The translations under genes were made by a program, and so were the position numbers. Positions 7,378 through 15,818 of a stretch of 21,767 nucleotides of DNA are shown here, piece after piece. This DNA comes from Sphingobium sp. (GTDB taxonomy: Bacteria > Pseudomonadota > Alphaproteobacteria > Sphingomonadales > Sphingomonadaceae). The stretch lies in NCBI RefSeq assembly GCF_003248505.1, contig NZ_QFOA01000055.1, forward strand, positions 1-21,767, written 5' to 3'. The notes under the pieces are model-generated. The model worked only from the letters and a program-made list of their open reading frames with translations. It made no database searches and was not told the origin of the DNA. Position 1 is the stretch's first letter, and each line of letters opens with the position of its first letter.

Positions 7378-9816
7378 TTAGCTGCCGAACCTGAAGCGAG
7401 CAGAAACGCCGTACATCCGGGGCGGCCCGAAAATGGAACCTTCGATGCCTGCATTGGGACCGGTGATCACGCCCTGCTGGGCATAATTCTTGTCGAGCAG
7501 GTTGGTGGCCCAAAGGCCGATATCGATCGGCTTGCCATAGATGTTGTTGAAGTCGATCCGGGCATTGACGATCGTATATTTCGGCAAAAGAGTACCGCCG
7601 AAGGATTGGCTGCCGGAGTGGTAAAGGTCCAGCCGCGCGGCGAGATCGCCATCGGCGCCGAGTTTCGCATTATATTCCGCGCCAAGCGCATAAGTATGCC
7701 TGGTCACGAAGTCGAAGCCGAACACGGTTCCCGACGGGACGTAGGGCGCGATGACCGGCGATACGTCGAAGCTGGTCGTGCTGGGCCGTAGAAGATTCCC
7801 GGCGTAGGTCAGCTTGAAGTTGTCGGACAGCGCGATGAACCCGTCGACATCGATTCCCCAGACTTTCGATTTGCCTGCATTCACCGTCAGCGCGCCGTTG
7901 GTGGGATCGTTCGAGGTGTTGCAATCGCCGTCCGGAGAAGTGGGGAATCCGGCCCCTGGCACGCAACCGGGAAGCGTCCGAAAGCCGCTGAGCGACGTTG
8001 TCACGCCATTGTACCAGCCGATAAAGGCCGAGGCGTTCAGCCTGAGCTTGACCCCGCCCGCGTTCCAGTCACTGCGAAAGCCCCCTTCCAGATCGGTGAC
8101 TTTCTCCGGCCCGAACTGCTGAAACGGAATGAGACGTCCGGCAAGCGTCGGCGAGTTTATGCCACCTGCGCGATAACCCCGGCGCGTGACGATGTACGTG
8201 AACAGATCCGGCGTCGCCTGCCATTCCAGGCTCGCCTGCCATGTCGGAGCGCTCGACTTTCCACGATTGGTCTGGGGGTTGATCAAGGCAGCGCCTCCAT
8301 CAGCGCAGACGTCCGGGCCGATATGACCGGGGTTGGCGCCACCCTCACTGGCGGTGCAGGATTTGAACTTGTCCCACGTATAGCGGGCGCCCAGATTGAG
8401 TTTCAATCCGTTCACAAAGCTATCGAGATTGACGGCAACGTTTCCGAACACGGCGCGACTGTCTTCGGTCAGGAAGTTGTATCCGAAAAAGGTGATCGGC
8501 TGGGTTACCGGTGCCGTGCTGAACTGCTTCGAACCCGTACCGTTGGCGCCATAGGGATTGCTGTGCAGATAGAAGCCGCCCAGCAACCAGTCGACCTTGT
8601 CGTCGAAGAGCGAGCCCTTGAACTGCAGTTCCTCGGTGATCTGCTCGGAATGGATGATCGCCGCGCCGTTGAGGTTGGTAAACTGCGATCCGACCGGCGC
8701 ACCGGGAAACGGCGTCGTGGTGGTCAGCTGCGGAAGTGCGTCGGTATTGGAAACGTAAGAGAGATAGGTTCGACGATAACCGAATATGTTCACGACCTGC
8801 AAATTATCGGAAAGGTCGACGTCGGTACGGTTGGTCACACCCCAACGCGTGGACTTGTTGAAGGGAACAGCGTCGCTTTCAACGCTTCGCGGACCACGGG
8901 CTTGCTGCCTGGCCAAAACGCCCAGCGCCGCAGCGCGTGTCCCGGCCTGCAACAACGGCGCAGAGGCGCGGATGCCGGTGAGGACGATGCCGTCGCCGTT
9001 ATAATCGCTGTGATAATAATCGAAGATCGTGAGGTTCCGGATGGCATCGGTCGGTTCAAGCAGAAGCGACGCGCGGAACGCGTGGATATTCCTGTCGTCG
9101 ATATCGTCGCCCAATGTTATATTGCGCGTGTAGCCGTCGCGCTTTTCATACCGGCCAGCCAAGCGTAGCGCGACCTTGTTGTCGACAATCGGTATGCTTA
9201 CGGCAGCTTCCAACTGCTTGTGATCGTAGTTGCCATAGCCCGCTTCGACATAGCCGCCAAATTCATAGTCCGGGGCTTTAGGGTAGAACAGGACCGCGCC
9301 ACCTGTGGTGTTACGGCCGAACAGCGTTCCCTGCGGGCCCTTGAGCACCTGCACCGACTGAAGATCGAAGGTTTCCATGCTGCTGCCGAAGGTGGGCAGG
9401 GGGACGTCCGCAAAATAGCTGATCACGGCCGGGGCGTTGAAGCCGCTGCGCGCCTTGGACTGGCCGCGGATCTGGAACGTCGAATTTTCGCGCCCGCCGG
9501 AGCCGCCGAGATACACGCCGGGGGTCTTGACCATGAGGTCACTGGTCTGCCGAATACCGGATTCGCGCAGCATTTCGCTATTGAACGCCGTGACCGAGAC
9601 CGGCGTCGACTGGATGCTCTCTTCGGACCGCCGCGCGGTGACGACGATATCGTCCGTTATGCTGCTGTATGCTTCCGGGGAATTGGCCTGCGCAAGCTGC
9701 ACGCGCTTGGCGGATTTCGTCCCTGCCTCCTGCGCCGATGCCTGGCTTGCCGTGAAAATCGCGCAGACTATGGCGACAGACGGCAAATAAGATAATTTCT
9801 CTACCCTCTTGTCCAT
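7378..9816 (-). CDS. TonB-dependent outer membrane receptor (sphingomonad catabolic type)
   Basis: This 812-residue outer membrane transporter has a signal peptide with cleavage expected after ASA at residue 28. A TonB box (DDIVVTARR) is at about 55-63. The plug domain follows, with DLMVKTPGVYLGG, RGQSKARSG and VQVLKGPQGTLFGRNTTGGAV at about 145-165, and then a 22-strand-type barrel ending in RMYGVSARFRFGS. There is no STN domain, so it is a plain transporter and not a FecA-type transducer. The ribosome binding site GGGAGAGG lies four bases before the ATG at 9816. Sphingomonads carry many such receptors next to degradation genes, and the TetR, NTF2 and SDR genes downstream suggest it imports the substrate of this locus. 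Confidence 0.93.
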   Translation of the reverse strand: MDKRVEKLSYLPSVAIVCAIFTASQASAQEAGTKSAKRVQLAQANSPEAYSSITDDIVVTARRSEESIQSTPVSVTAFNSEMLRESGIRQTSDLMVKTPGVYLGGSGGRENSTFQIRGQSKARSGFNAPAVISYFADVPLPTFGSSMETFDLQSVQVLKGPQGTLFGRNTTGGAVLFYPKAPDYEFGGYVEAGYGNYDHKQLEAAVSIPIVDNKVALRLAGRYEKRDGYTRNITLGDDIDDRNIHAFRASLLLEPTDAIRNLTIFDYYHSDYNGDGIVLTGIRASAPLLQAGTRAAALGVLARQQARGPRSVESDAVPFNKSTRWGVTNRTDVDLSDNLQVVNIFGYRRTYLSYVSNTDALPQLTTTTPFPGAPVGSQFTNLNGAAIIHSEQITEELQFKGSLFDDKVDWLLGGFYLHSNPYGANGTGSKQFSTAPVTQPITFFGYNFLTEDSRAVFGNVAVNLDSFVNGLKLNLGARYTWDKFKSCTASEGGANPGHIGPDVCADGGAALINPQTNRGKSSAPTWQASLEWQATPDLFTYIVTRRGYRAGGINSPTLAGRLIPFQQFGPEKVTDLEGGFRSDWNAGGVKLRLNASAFIGWYNGVTTSLSGFRTLPGCVPGAGFPTSPDGDCNTSNDPTNGALTVNAGKSKVWGIDVDGFIALSDNFKLTYAGNLLRPSTTSFDVSPVIAPYVPSGTVFGFDFVTRHTYALGAEYNAKLGADGDLAARLDLYHSGSQSFGGTLLPKYTIVNARIDFNNIYGKPIDIGLWATNLLDKNYAQQGVITGPNAGIEGSIFGPPRMYGVSARFRFGS

Positions 9817-10557
9817 TTTTCCTCTCCCTCAATATTGTTATTTTTATCACTTTGTTCTTGCGCGCCGGGGATAACCAGACGGTTTCCAAAAACGTCGGTT
9901 TTTCTGGTGGGCGGTGGGAGTTTGTCGTTTCGTATTCGAACAGATGGTGCCCGAAGCTGTGCTATTCTCAGTCTGTTCATCGTGTGCACTGGCAGCGAAG
10001 AGCTGACGAAGATAGCCAAGCCGTTTGAGGGCAGCGTTCGCGGCTTCAAGGCACGTCCCGTCCGACGCCAAGCATGAGACAACAGGCCCACGAAGATCCC
10101 GGGCATGACACGCGCTTTTGCTGATGGCCGCCTGCCCGGCCAGCCGCTTGGATCACATTTCCCGGTTAACAGAAATCCTGAATCGTTCCAATCCGATCAG
10201 GCTCTATGGGTTGCCGTTCTTAAGCGACGAGCATCGGGTCAACGCCGACCCTGGTCGTTCCGAACCCTTTGAGCTCTTTGGTCGAGGCTCCCTATTTAGT
10301 GACCATACGAACCGTCGCTGGAGATGCTCGAAGCCGAGCCGGAATCGAATTGGTATCTTAAATATCTGAAGAAAAGTGATTTTCTCCGACATTAAATTGC
10401 TCATCCATCGAGCATACCATCAAGCTTTGTTTTTATCCGGGTTCTATTCCCAATGCCGGGAATCGAATTCTTTGTGGGCGCGAGTCGCGGCCAATCATCC
10501 CTATGCATATCTTAGCGGAATTGGCTCCCCTTTTGCATACCGGGCAGCCGTCGCTAT

Positions 10558-10574
10558 CGACCCAAATTGGGTCG
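10558..10574. repeat. 17-base palindrome, operator-like
   Basis: CGACCCAA, one central A, then TTGGGTCG form perfect 8-base arms around a single base. The size and symmetry suit a dimeric DNA-binding protein, but there is no intact gene next to it, so its role is unknown. Confidence 0.4.
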
Positions 10575-10940
10575 TTCGCCGAGCGGGCTTTGAACGGCAG
10601 CTTCGGCCAGAACCCGCCTTTTGCAGAGCCCGTATGTTCTGGCACCAGCGCGAAAACCGCTAACAACAAAGTTTCTGCATCTGTGATGCAATCGCACCTT
10701 TGCTGACATTACAATGGTAAGATCGCTGCCTCTCGAGGAAGAATGATCGATGGCTGCGAACAAATTTACCCGATTGAAACGGTTGCGTCTCGAGTTGGGC
10801 ATCGATCGGCAAGCGAAAACATGCTCCCCAAGATCAATCGACAAACGACCGATCTCGACAGGAGAAGGCACCATAAAGAAGACGATTTCGCGCCCGATCT
10901 CGCGCAACTCACTGCGAAAAATGAGGCCGGATTGGGCGCG

Positions 10941-10978
10941 GCATAGATAGCTATGCGGAGCGCGACTTCGAGCGCGCT
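10941..10978. repeat. Two adjacent small stem-loops
   Basis: GCATAG/CTATGC (10941-10946 and 10951-10956, loop of 4) is followed by AGCGCG/CGCGCT (10959-10964 and 10973-10978, loop of 8). They lie about 165 bases before the promoter element at 11141 and might insulate it from upstream transcription. There is no U tract. Confidence 0.35.
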
Positions 10979-11140
10979 GATAACGTCTCCAGCACATATG
11001 GTAGCTTGTGTGATGATGCCAAGCAGAACTCAGTCCCACGCAGATTATGGGGCGGCCGCTCCGTGCGAGAGAGGATGAAGATCTTACCGACGTTTGGATC
11101 CGTGAGGGCGATAGTCGGGCCAAAATAAATCGTGCAGTCG

Positions 11141-11169
11141 CACTGAGGTGCCATCCACGCAGCGGCGTC
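11141..11169 (+). promoter_or_regulatory. ECF-type promoter element, copy 1 (before the hemolysin-family operon)
   Basis: CACTGAGGT (11141-11149), ten bases, then CAGCGGCGTC (11160-11169). The same two blocks with the same 10-base gap recur at 16312-16340 on the minus strand and at 16364-16392 on the plus strand. The distance from AGGT to CGTC is 16 bases, which suits the -35/-10 spacing of ECF sigma promoters. Transcription would start near 11175-11178, just ahead of the first gene of the operon. Reading this as a sigma-factor target is my inference. Confidence 0.75.
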
Positions 11170-11197
11170 GATCCGACACAACAGCGTGAGTGTGGTG

Positions 11198-11740
11198 ATG
11201 AGCGAAGCCGTCCGGGCCTTTGTTGCCGATCGATTTGCACAGCAGCATGGCGCGATGCCTTGCATGGATTATGGAGACTGGCACGTAATTCATGCGCCGT
11301 CTGAAAAGCCATTAGCCGCTCTGGCCGTTCGGAGCGCAGCCGATGAGCAACTGTTCCTGGAAACCTATATTGCGGAATCGATCGAACAGGCTGTTTCCAG
11401 GGCGTTAGGCCGCTCAATCCATCGCAATGCGATTGCGGAGATCGGCTGTCTGGCGGCGGCGCCCACGGCAGCAATATTGCAACTTTGGGGAGACGCCGCC
11501 GTTCGGCTTGTGGATCAGCATGAGGTCGCCGTTGCGACGCTGACATTGCCCTTGCGCAGGATGTTCGCGCGCATCGGGCTACCGTTCATCGAATTGTTGC
11601 CCGCTGATCCGGGACTCCTTCGAAGCGAAATGCGAGAGCGTTGGGGGAGCTATTATGAAATGCAGCCGATTGTCTGTGCGGGCGAAATTGCGGAGGGGTT
11701 GAACGCGCTGCGGGCATTTTCCACGGGAGGTCGCGCATGA
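11198..11740 (+). CDS. Thermostable-hemolysin-family protein (T_hemolysin), likely acyltransferase-like
   Basis: This is a 180-residue protein from ATG 11198; a GTG at 11186 would add four residues. It matches the thermostable hemolysin family named after the Vibrio delta-VPH protein: FLETYIAESIEQAVSRALG, the NAIAEIGCLAA block, LPLRRMFARIGLPFIELLPADPGLL and WGSYYEMQPIVCAGEI near the C-terminus. Real hemolytic activity is doubtful. I recall the family resembling N-acyltransferase/autoinducer-synthase folds, but cannot verify that here. There is no signal peptide and no clear ribosome binding site. With a transcript start expected near 11176, the leader is only about 10-22 bases. Its stop overlaps the next start (ATGA), so the two are translationally coupled. 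Next to an AMP-forming ligase, an acyl-transfer role is an attractive inference. Confidence 0.8.
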   Translation: MSEAVRAFVADRFAQQHGAMPCMDYGDWHVIHAPSEKPLAALAVRSAADEQLFLETYIAESIEQAVSRALGRSIHRNAIAEIGCLAAAPTAAILQLWGDAAVRLVDQHEVAVATLTLPLRRMFARIGLPFIELLPADPGLLRSEMRERWGSYYEMQPIVCAGEIAEGLNALRAFSTGGRA

Positions 11741-13776
11741 GCCTTCTGCTTGCTGCCATCCTCGCCTCCGCCCATCAACAGGGTGACCATGTTGCACTGG
11801 ACGACGGCTTGCGAAGGGTCACTTACGCCGCGTTGTGGCAAGCCGTGTCCGAAGTGGCGGATCGGATCGATGTGCAGGTCGAATATCCTGGTCCGATTGC
11901 CATCGATCTCGAAAATGGCGTCGATTGGGCGCTTGCCGACCTGGCACTGCTGAAACTTCGCCGACCTTGCATTCCCTTGCCACCCTTCTTCACGGCCGAT
12001 CAGCGCAAGGCTGCGCTTGCAGATGCCGGCGCCGTGGCGACGATCGGCAAGGACGGCATCATTCTGCATCATCCTGCTGCTCGTAATCTCCCGCAAGGGA
12101 CTGCCAAGATCAGCTACACGTCCGGGTCGACCGGCGATCCCAAGGGCATTTGTCTTGGCGATCAATTGATGCTGGAAACGGCGCAAGCGATCGTCGACAG
12201 GCTGGGTAAGAGCATGGCGGGCGTACATTTCCCAATCCTGCCGCTGGGCGTGCTACTGGAAAATGTGGCAGGGCTTTACGCGACCTTGCTTGCCGGGGGC
12301 CGCTATCTGGTCCGCCCGTCGGCAGCGATCGGCCTCGCCAATCCTTTCATGATTGACGATGTACGGCTGATTGAGGCCATTGCAGACAGCGGCGCTACGA
12401 GCCTTATCCTTGTTCCCGAATATCTCGCTCGCATCGTCAACCGACTCGAACAGTCAGCGAGTCGCCTCAACGCACTGAAGCTGGTGGCGGTCGGCGGGTC
12501 CAGAGTTCCTTTGTCACTGATGGAAAGGGCCGAGAAAGTCGGATTGCCCGTTGTGCAGGGCTACGGCCTTACCGAATGTGGTTCGGTCATAAGCCTTGAA
12601 GCGCTGGATGAGAGTGATCGCGGTACGGTCGGCCAGCCCCTGCGCCATGCAGGCATATCGCTTGCCCCTGATGGAGAGATCATTGTTCAGGGGCATTTCC
12701 ATCTGGGTACGGTCGGCCAGCCCCGCGAAGACGGACCCATTCATAGCGGCGATATCGGATCGATCGACGAGCATGGCCGGCTGTCGATCGTGGGCCGCAA
12801 GTCTAATCTGATCATCACCAGCTTCGGCCGCAATGTGGCGCCGGAATGGGTGGAAGAGCAGCTGGTTGCGCAGCCCCAGATTGCTCAGGCCATGGTCTAT
12901 GGCGATGGCGAAGCCGCGTTGCGCGCATTTATCGTCCCATCCGCCATGGATGCGGACATTGCCGCAGGCGTAGCGGCAGCGAACGCGGAATTGCCCGTCT
13001 ATGCCCGCGTCGGCCAATGGCAGCCGTGCCGCCCCTTCATGCCGACGGACGGTACATTGACGCCCAACGGCCGCTTACGCCGTGCCGCCATATTGGATCG
13101 AATGGCGGCACGGCCATTTTTCGATAGACTGTGCGCCGAAACGGCGCCCGCGCGGGCACGAATGCTGTCCGTGCCGCAGCTTCAGGCCGGCCTTGCGGGT
13201 CAGATCAGTCGGGCCACCTATCTCGCCTATCTGGCCGAGGCCTATCATCATGTGAGCCATACGGTGCCGCTGATGCGGCTTGCCCGATCGGGCCTTGCGC
13301 ATAAGCCGATGCTCACCGAGGCGCTCGACGACTATATTGAGGAGGAAGAAGGTCACGAGCAGTGGATCCTCAATGACATTCGCGCAGCTGGCGGCAATAC
13401 CGAAGCAGTGGTTGCCAAGGGGGCGTCGCCGGTAACCGCGCGCATGGTCGATCACGCTTATGCGACGTTGCGTTTGGGCAATCCGGCCGCCTTTTTCGGC
13501 ATGGTCTTCGTGCTGGAGGGCACCAGCATCGCGCTGGCGAGCCATGGTGCGGAGGCGGTGCGTTCCAGCCTTGGACTGCCAGCCTCTGCCTTCACCTATC
13601 TGACGTCGCATGGTGCGCTTGATCAGGAGCATATGCGCTTCTTCGAAGATCTGGTGAACCGCCTCGACGACCAGGAAGACGAAGCGGCGATCGTCGCAAT
13701 GGCCAACGACATTTTCGATCTTTTCGGCGGGATGTTTGCAGAAATACCGATGGAGAATGTCGATGTCGCGGCTTGA
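11737..13776 (+). CDS. AMP-forming acyl ligase fused to a C-terminal heme-oxygenase-like diiron oxidase (HDO) domain
   Basis: This is a 679-residue two-domain protein. Residues 1-450 form an ANL adenylating enzyme with the P-loop ISYTSGSTGDPKG near 125-137, the A5 motif GYGLTECGSV, and A7/A8 as SGDIGSIDEHGRLSIVGR. At the A10 site, normally NGK, the sequence is N444-G445-R446, so the usual catalytic lysine is arginine. Residues about 460-679 form an HDO-type helical bundle. Candidate metal ligands are E501, E537-x2-H540 (EEEEGHEQW), E594, and the H625-x3-D629-x2-H632 motif (HGALDQEH) known from diiron HDO enzymes. The logical chemistry is activation of a fatty or other carboxylic acid followed by iron-dependent oxidation, cleavage or hydroxylation. 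The gene overlaps its upstream neighbour by 4 bases and the next gene by 14. The product is unknown. Confidence 0.88.
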   Translation: MSLLLAAILASAHQQGDHVALDDGLRRVTYAALWQAVSEVADRIDVQVEYPGPIAIDLENGVDWALADLALLKLRRPCIPLPPFFTADQRKAALADAGAVATIGKDGIILHHPAARNLPQGTAKISYTSGSTGDPKGICLGDQLMLETAQAIVDRLGKSMAGVHFPILPLGVLLENVAGLYATLLAGGRYLVRPSAAIGLANPFMIDDVRLIEAIADSGATSLILVPEYLARIVNRLEQSASRLNALKLVAVGGSRVPLSLMERAEKVGLPVVQGYGLTECGSVISLEALDESDRGTVGQPLRHAGISLAPDGEIIVQGHFHLGTVGQPREDGPIHSGDIGSIDEHGRLSIVGRKSNLIITSFGRNVAPEWVEEQLVAQPQIAQAMVYGDGEAALRAFIVPSAMDADIAAGVAAANAELPVYARVGQWQPCRPFMPTDGTLTPNGRLRRAAILDRMAARPFFDRLCAETAPARARMLSVPQLQAGLAGQISRATYLAYLAEAYHHVSHTVPLMRLARSGLAHKPMLTEALDDYIEEEEGHEQWILNDIRAAGGNTEAVVAKGASPVTARMVDHAYATLRLGNPAAFFGMVFVLEGTSIALASHGAEAVRSSLGLPASAFTYLTSHGALDQEHMRFFEDLVNRLDDQEDEAAIVAMANDIFDLFGGMFAEIPMENVDVAA

Positions 13777-14518
13777 GGGAAAGCGGATCGTCGTAACCGG
13801 TGCCGCTGGCGGGCTGGGGGCGCCCCTCGCACGATTGCTACGAGCGGAGGGCGCATATGTGACCGGCGTTGACCGCGTGGAATGTCCGGCATGTGATGAA
13901 AGCCTCGTCAGCGATCTCTCTGATGAAGGCGCTCTCACCCTTCTTGCCCGGCACCTGGCTGAGGAAACGCCTGATATTCTCGTCAATCTGGCGGGTGTGA
14001 TGCGTTTCGGCCTGCACGAGCATCAACCAAGCGAAGCGCTGGCGCTGTGCTATCGCGTCAACCTCTATGTGCCGGCGGTTCTGGCGCAAGCCGTCGCCGC
14101 GCCGATGCGTGCGCGGAGAGACGGGCAGATCGTCAATATTGGTTCGGTGCTGGGGGCGATCCCCTATCCCTGGTTCGCTGCCTATTCCAGCAGCAAGGCC
14201 GGACTGGCGGCGCTGAGCCAAAGCCTGCGGCGCGAACTGGCTGGCAGCGGTGTGGGCGTGACCCATGTCAGCCCTCGAGCGGCCAAGACCCCGCTCAACA
14301 ATAGCGAGGTCAATCGCTTCCTCGACATCACCAATATGAAGGCCGACGAACCCGATATGGTCGCAAACCGGATTGTAGAAGCGATCGTCCATCGGCGTCA
14401 GACCGTCACCATCGGCTGGATGGAGCGGATTTATGCGATCATCAACGCCGTCGCCCCGCGACTTATCGATAACGGCATCGCCCCGCAAATTCGTCGTGCG
14501 CGGGCCGAGTTCTGCTGA
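13763..14518 (+). CDS. Short-chain dehydrogenase/reductase of the HDO-ligase operon
   Basis: This 251-residue SDR begins at ATG 13763, with GGAG at 13752-13755 inside the end of the ligase gene. The cofactor motif TGAAGGLG is at 12-19, N-L-A-G at 75-78, S128, and Y141-x3-K145 (YSSSK). D37 in GVDRVE at the end of the second strand suggests NAD(H) preference. The C-terminal stretch with HVSPRAAKTPLNN and a hydrophobic helix near residue 220 is longer than the minimal fold and may dock on a membrane or a lipid substrate. The 14-base overlap with the ligase-HDO gene argues that it reduces or oxidises that enzyme's product. Confidence 0.9.
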   Translation: MSRLEGKRIVVTGAAGGLGAPLARLLRAEGAYVTGVDRVECPACDESLVSDLSDEGALTLLARHLAEETPDILVNLAGVMRFGLHEHQPSEALALCYRVNLYVPAVLAQAVAAPMRARRDGQIVNIGSVLGAIPYPWFAAYSSSKAGLAALSQSLRRELAGSGVGVTHVSPRAAKTPLNNSEVNRFLDITNMKADEPDMVANRIVEAIVHRRQTVTIGWMERIYAIINAVAPRLIDNGIAPQIRRARAEFC

Positions 14519-14542
14519 ATCCGAAAAATAGGAGAGAAAGCC

Positions 14543-15175
14543 ATGAAATCAAAAGCTATGATTGCGGCGATCATCGCCCTGACACTGCCGACCGTCGCCA
14601 TCGCCGGCATGCCTGAGGATGTGAAAGCCATTAACGATGGCTGGGCGCGCATATCCTATCAGATGAATGGATCGAGCCACCAGACGACGGCGCTAGACCA
14701 GCTGTCGCATCAGGCCGATGTCATCGTCGCCCGTTATCCGGGGCAGGCCGAACCGCTGCTCTGGCAAGGCATTGTGGTGAGCGAACAGGCGAACCGCGCC
14801 AATTTCTTCCATAAGCTGGGCCTCGCCACGCGCGCCCGCGACATTCTTGCGCGGGCCTATCAGATCAATCCGAAAGCCGGCAATGGCGGCGCGGCGATGA
14901 GCTTGGGCGTGCTCTACTACAAGGTTCCGGGATCGCCGATAGGATTTGGTGATGACGCGAAAGCGCGGCAATTGCTCCAGCAGGCACTCGCGCTCGATCC
15001 CAATGGTCTCGATGCCAATTATTTCTGGGGGGATTTCCTGTATGATCAGGGCGACAAGGCTGGTGCCAAAGCGGCACTGCTCAAGGCGTTGCGTGCGCCG
15101 CACGATCCCAACCGAACTGTCTGGGACGCTGGCCGTCGGAGCGAAGTTCAGGCGCTCCTGAAGAAGGTCGCCTGA
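14543..15175 (+). CDS. Secreted tetratricopeptide-repeat protein
   Basis: This 210-residue protein has a clean Sec signal peptide (MKSKAMIAAIIALTLPTVAIA, cleavage near residue 21), so it is periplasmic. TPR-like helix pairs cover about residues 60-195, including RARDILARAYQINPKAG, ARQLLQQALALDPNGLDANYF and KAGAKAALLKAL. TPRs usually hold protein partners together, and no catalytic motif is visible. GGAGAG at 14531-14536 marks the start. Its TGA shares its last base with the ATG of the methyltransferase (TGATG), so the two are coupled. A periplasmic scaffold inside an otherwise cytoplasmic enzyme operon suggests that the product, or one step, is exported or membrane-linked. Confidence 0.85.
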   Translation: MKSKAMIAAIIALTLPTVAIAGMPEDVKAINDGWARISYQMNGSSHQTTALDQLSHQADVIVARYPGQAEPLLWQGIVVSEQANRANFFHKLGLATRARDILARAYQINPKAGNGGAAMSLGVLYYKVPGSPIGFGDDAKARQLLQQALALDPNGLDANYFWGDFLYDQGDKAGAKAALLKALRAPHDPNRTVWDAGRRSEVQALLKKVA

Positions 15176-15807
15176 TGGGTTTGGCCCGGAGCCTCGCGCG
15201 CCAACTTGCCGAACCGCAAGGGCTTGCGGGATCGCTGTGCGGGGCTGCGATGGACCTGGCCAATCGCGCGCCGTTGAAAATGGCCGTCGATCTGTTGCAA
15301 CCGGATTTCGGAGAGACGGTACTGGACGCCGGCTGCGGGACCGGCGCGGCCAGCGTGGAAATATTGCGGCGTGCGGCATGCTCGATCATCGGAATCGACC
15401 AATCGGCGACGATGATACACCGCGCACGGGCGCGCATGGCAAAGATTAGCGGCGGAGCATCCGTTCGATTGCACCAGTCGACACTGGAAGATTTGCCCTG
15501 CGCACCCTGCAGCGTCGACGCGGCACTTGCGCTCAACATCCTGTATTTCTGCGCTGAAGACAGCGGCATGATCGCTGCCATCCGCAGGGCATTGCGGCCA
15601 AAAGGCCGTCTGGTCGCCTATGTGACGCACAGGAAGACGATGGAAAAATGGGCGTTCACCCGTGAAGGCTATCATCGCCTCTATGACGAGGAGGAATTGT
15701 ACAACGCGCTCGTTCAGGGCGGTTTCGATCCAATGAACATCAGCATCCGCTGCCAATCAGTCGGACCCGGCGTGGAAGGATTGTTCGCGCTGGCCCGTGC
15801 CGGCTGA
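15175..15807 (+). CDS. Class I SAM-dependent methyltransferase
   Basis: This 210-residue methyltransferase has motif I VLDAGCGTGAAS at 49-60 and an acidic residue at the end of strand 2 (IIGIDQS). Then come a motif near LEDLPCAPCSVDAALALNILYF and a post-motif region LRPKGRLVAYV. It resembles the UbiE/type 11 group that methylates small molecules, and no protein- or RNA-specific domain is seen. The ATG overlaps the preceding TGA by one base. As the last gene of the operon it is the natural candidate for a tailoring O-, N- or C-methylation, but the substrate is unknown. The next gene is convergent, 11 bases away. Confidence 0.9.
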   Translation: MGLARSLARQLAEPQGLAGSLCGAAMDLANRAPLKMAVDLLQPDFGETVLDAGCGTGAASVEILRRAACSIIGIDQSATMIHRARARMAKISGGASVRLHQSTLEDLPCAPCSVDAALALNILYFCAEDSGMIAAIRRALRPKGRLVAYVTHRKTMEKWAFTREGYHRLYDEEELYNALVQGGFDPMNISIRCQSVGPGVEGLFALARAG

Positions 15808-15818
15808 TTGCCCACCCT

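Larger units (their letters stand above)
9817..11140. other. Gene-poor region of about 1.3 kb
   Basis: I see no supported coding region here. Open frames exist on both strands but lack ribosome binding sites and recognisable domains. The stretch is visibly richer in A/T than its neighbours and has scattered small palindromes (10370-10385, 10446-10463, 10558-10574, 10941-10956, 10959-10978). The left part must hold the promoter of the TonB receptor gene, which reads leftwards from about 9850-9950. The remainder looks like decayed or rearranged DNA between two accessory modules. Confidence 0.6.

Noticed and set aside
10743..10946. Short plus-strand frame with IETVASRVGHRSAS, reminiscent of an AraC helix-turn-helix
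   Set aside because: The similarity stops after about 14 residues and the following residues do not continue the AraC pattern. Possibly chance or a very decayed remnant.
10554..11546. Minus-strand frame of 330 codons covering the gene-poor region and part of the hemolysin-family gene
   Set aside because: It runs antisense through the recognised T_hemolysin coding sequence, and its composition is typical of noise.
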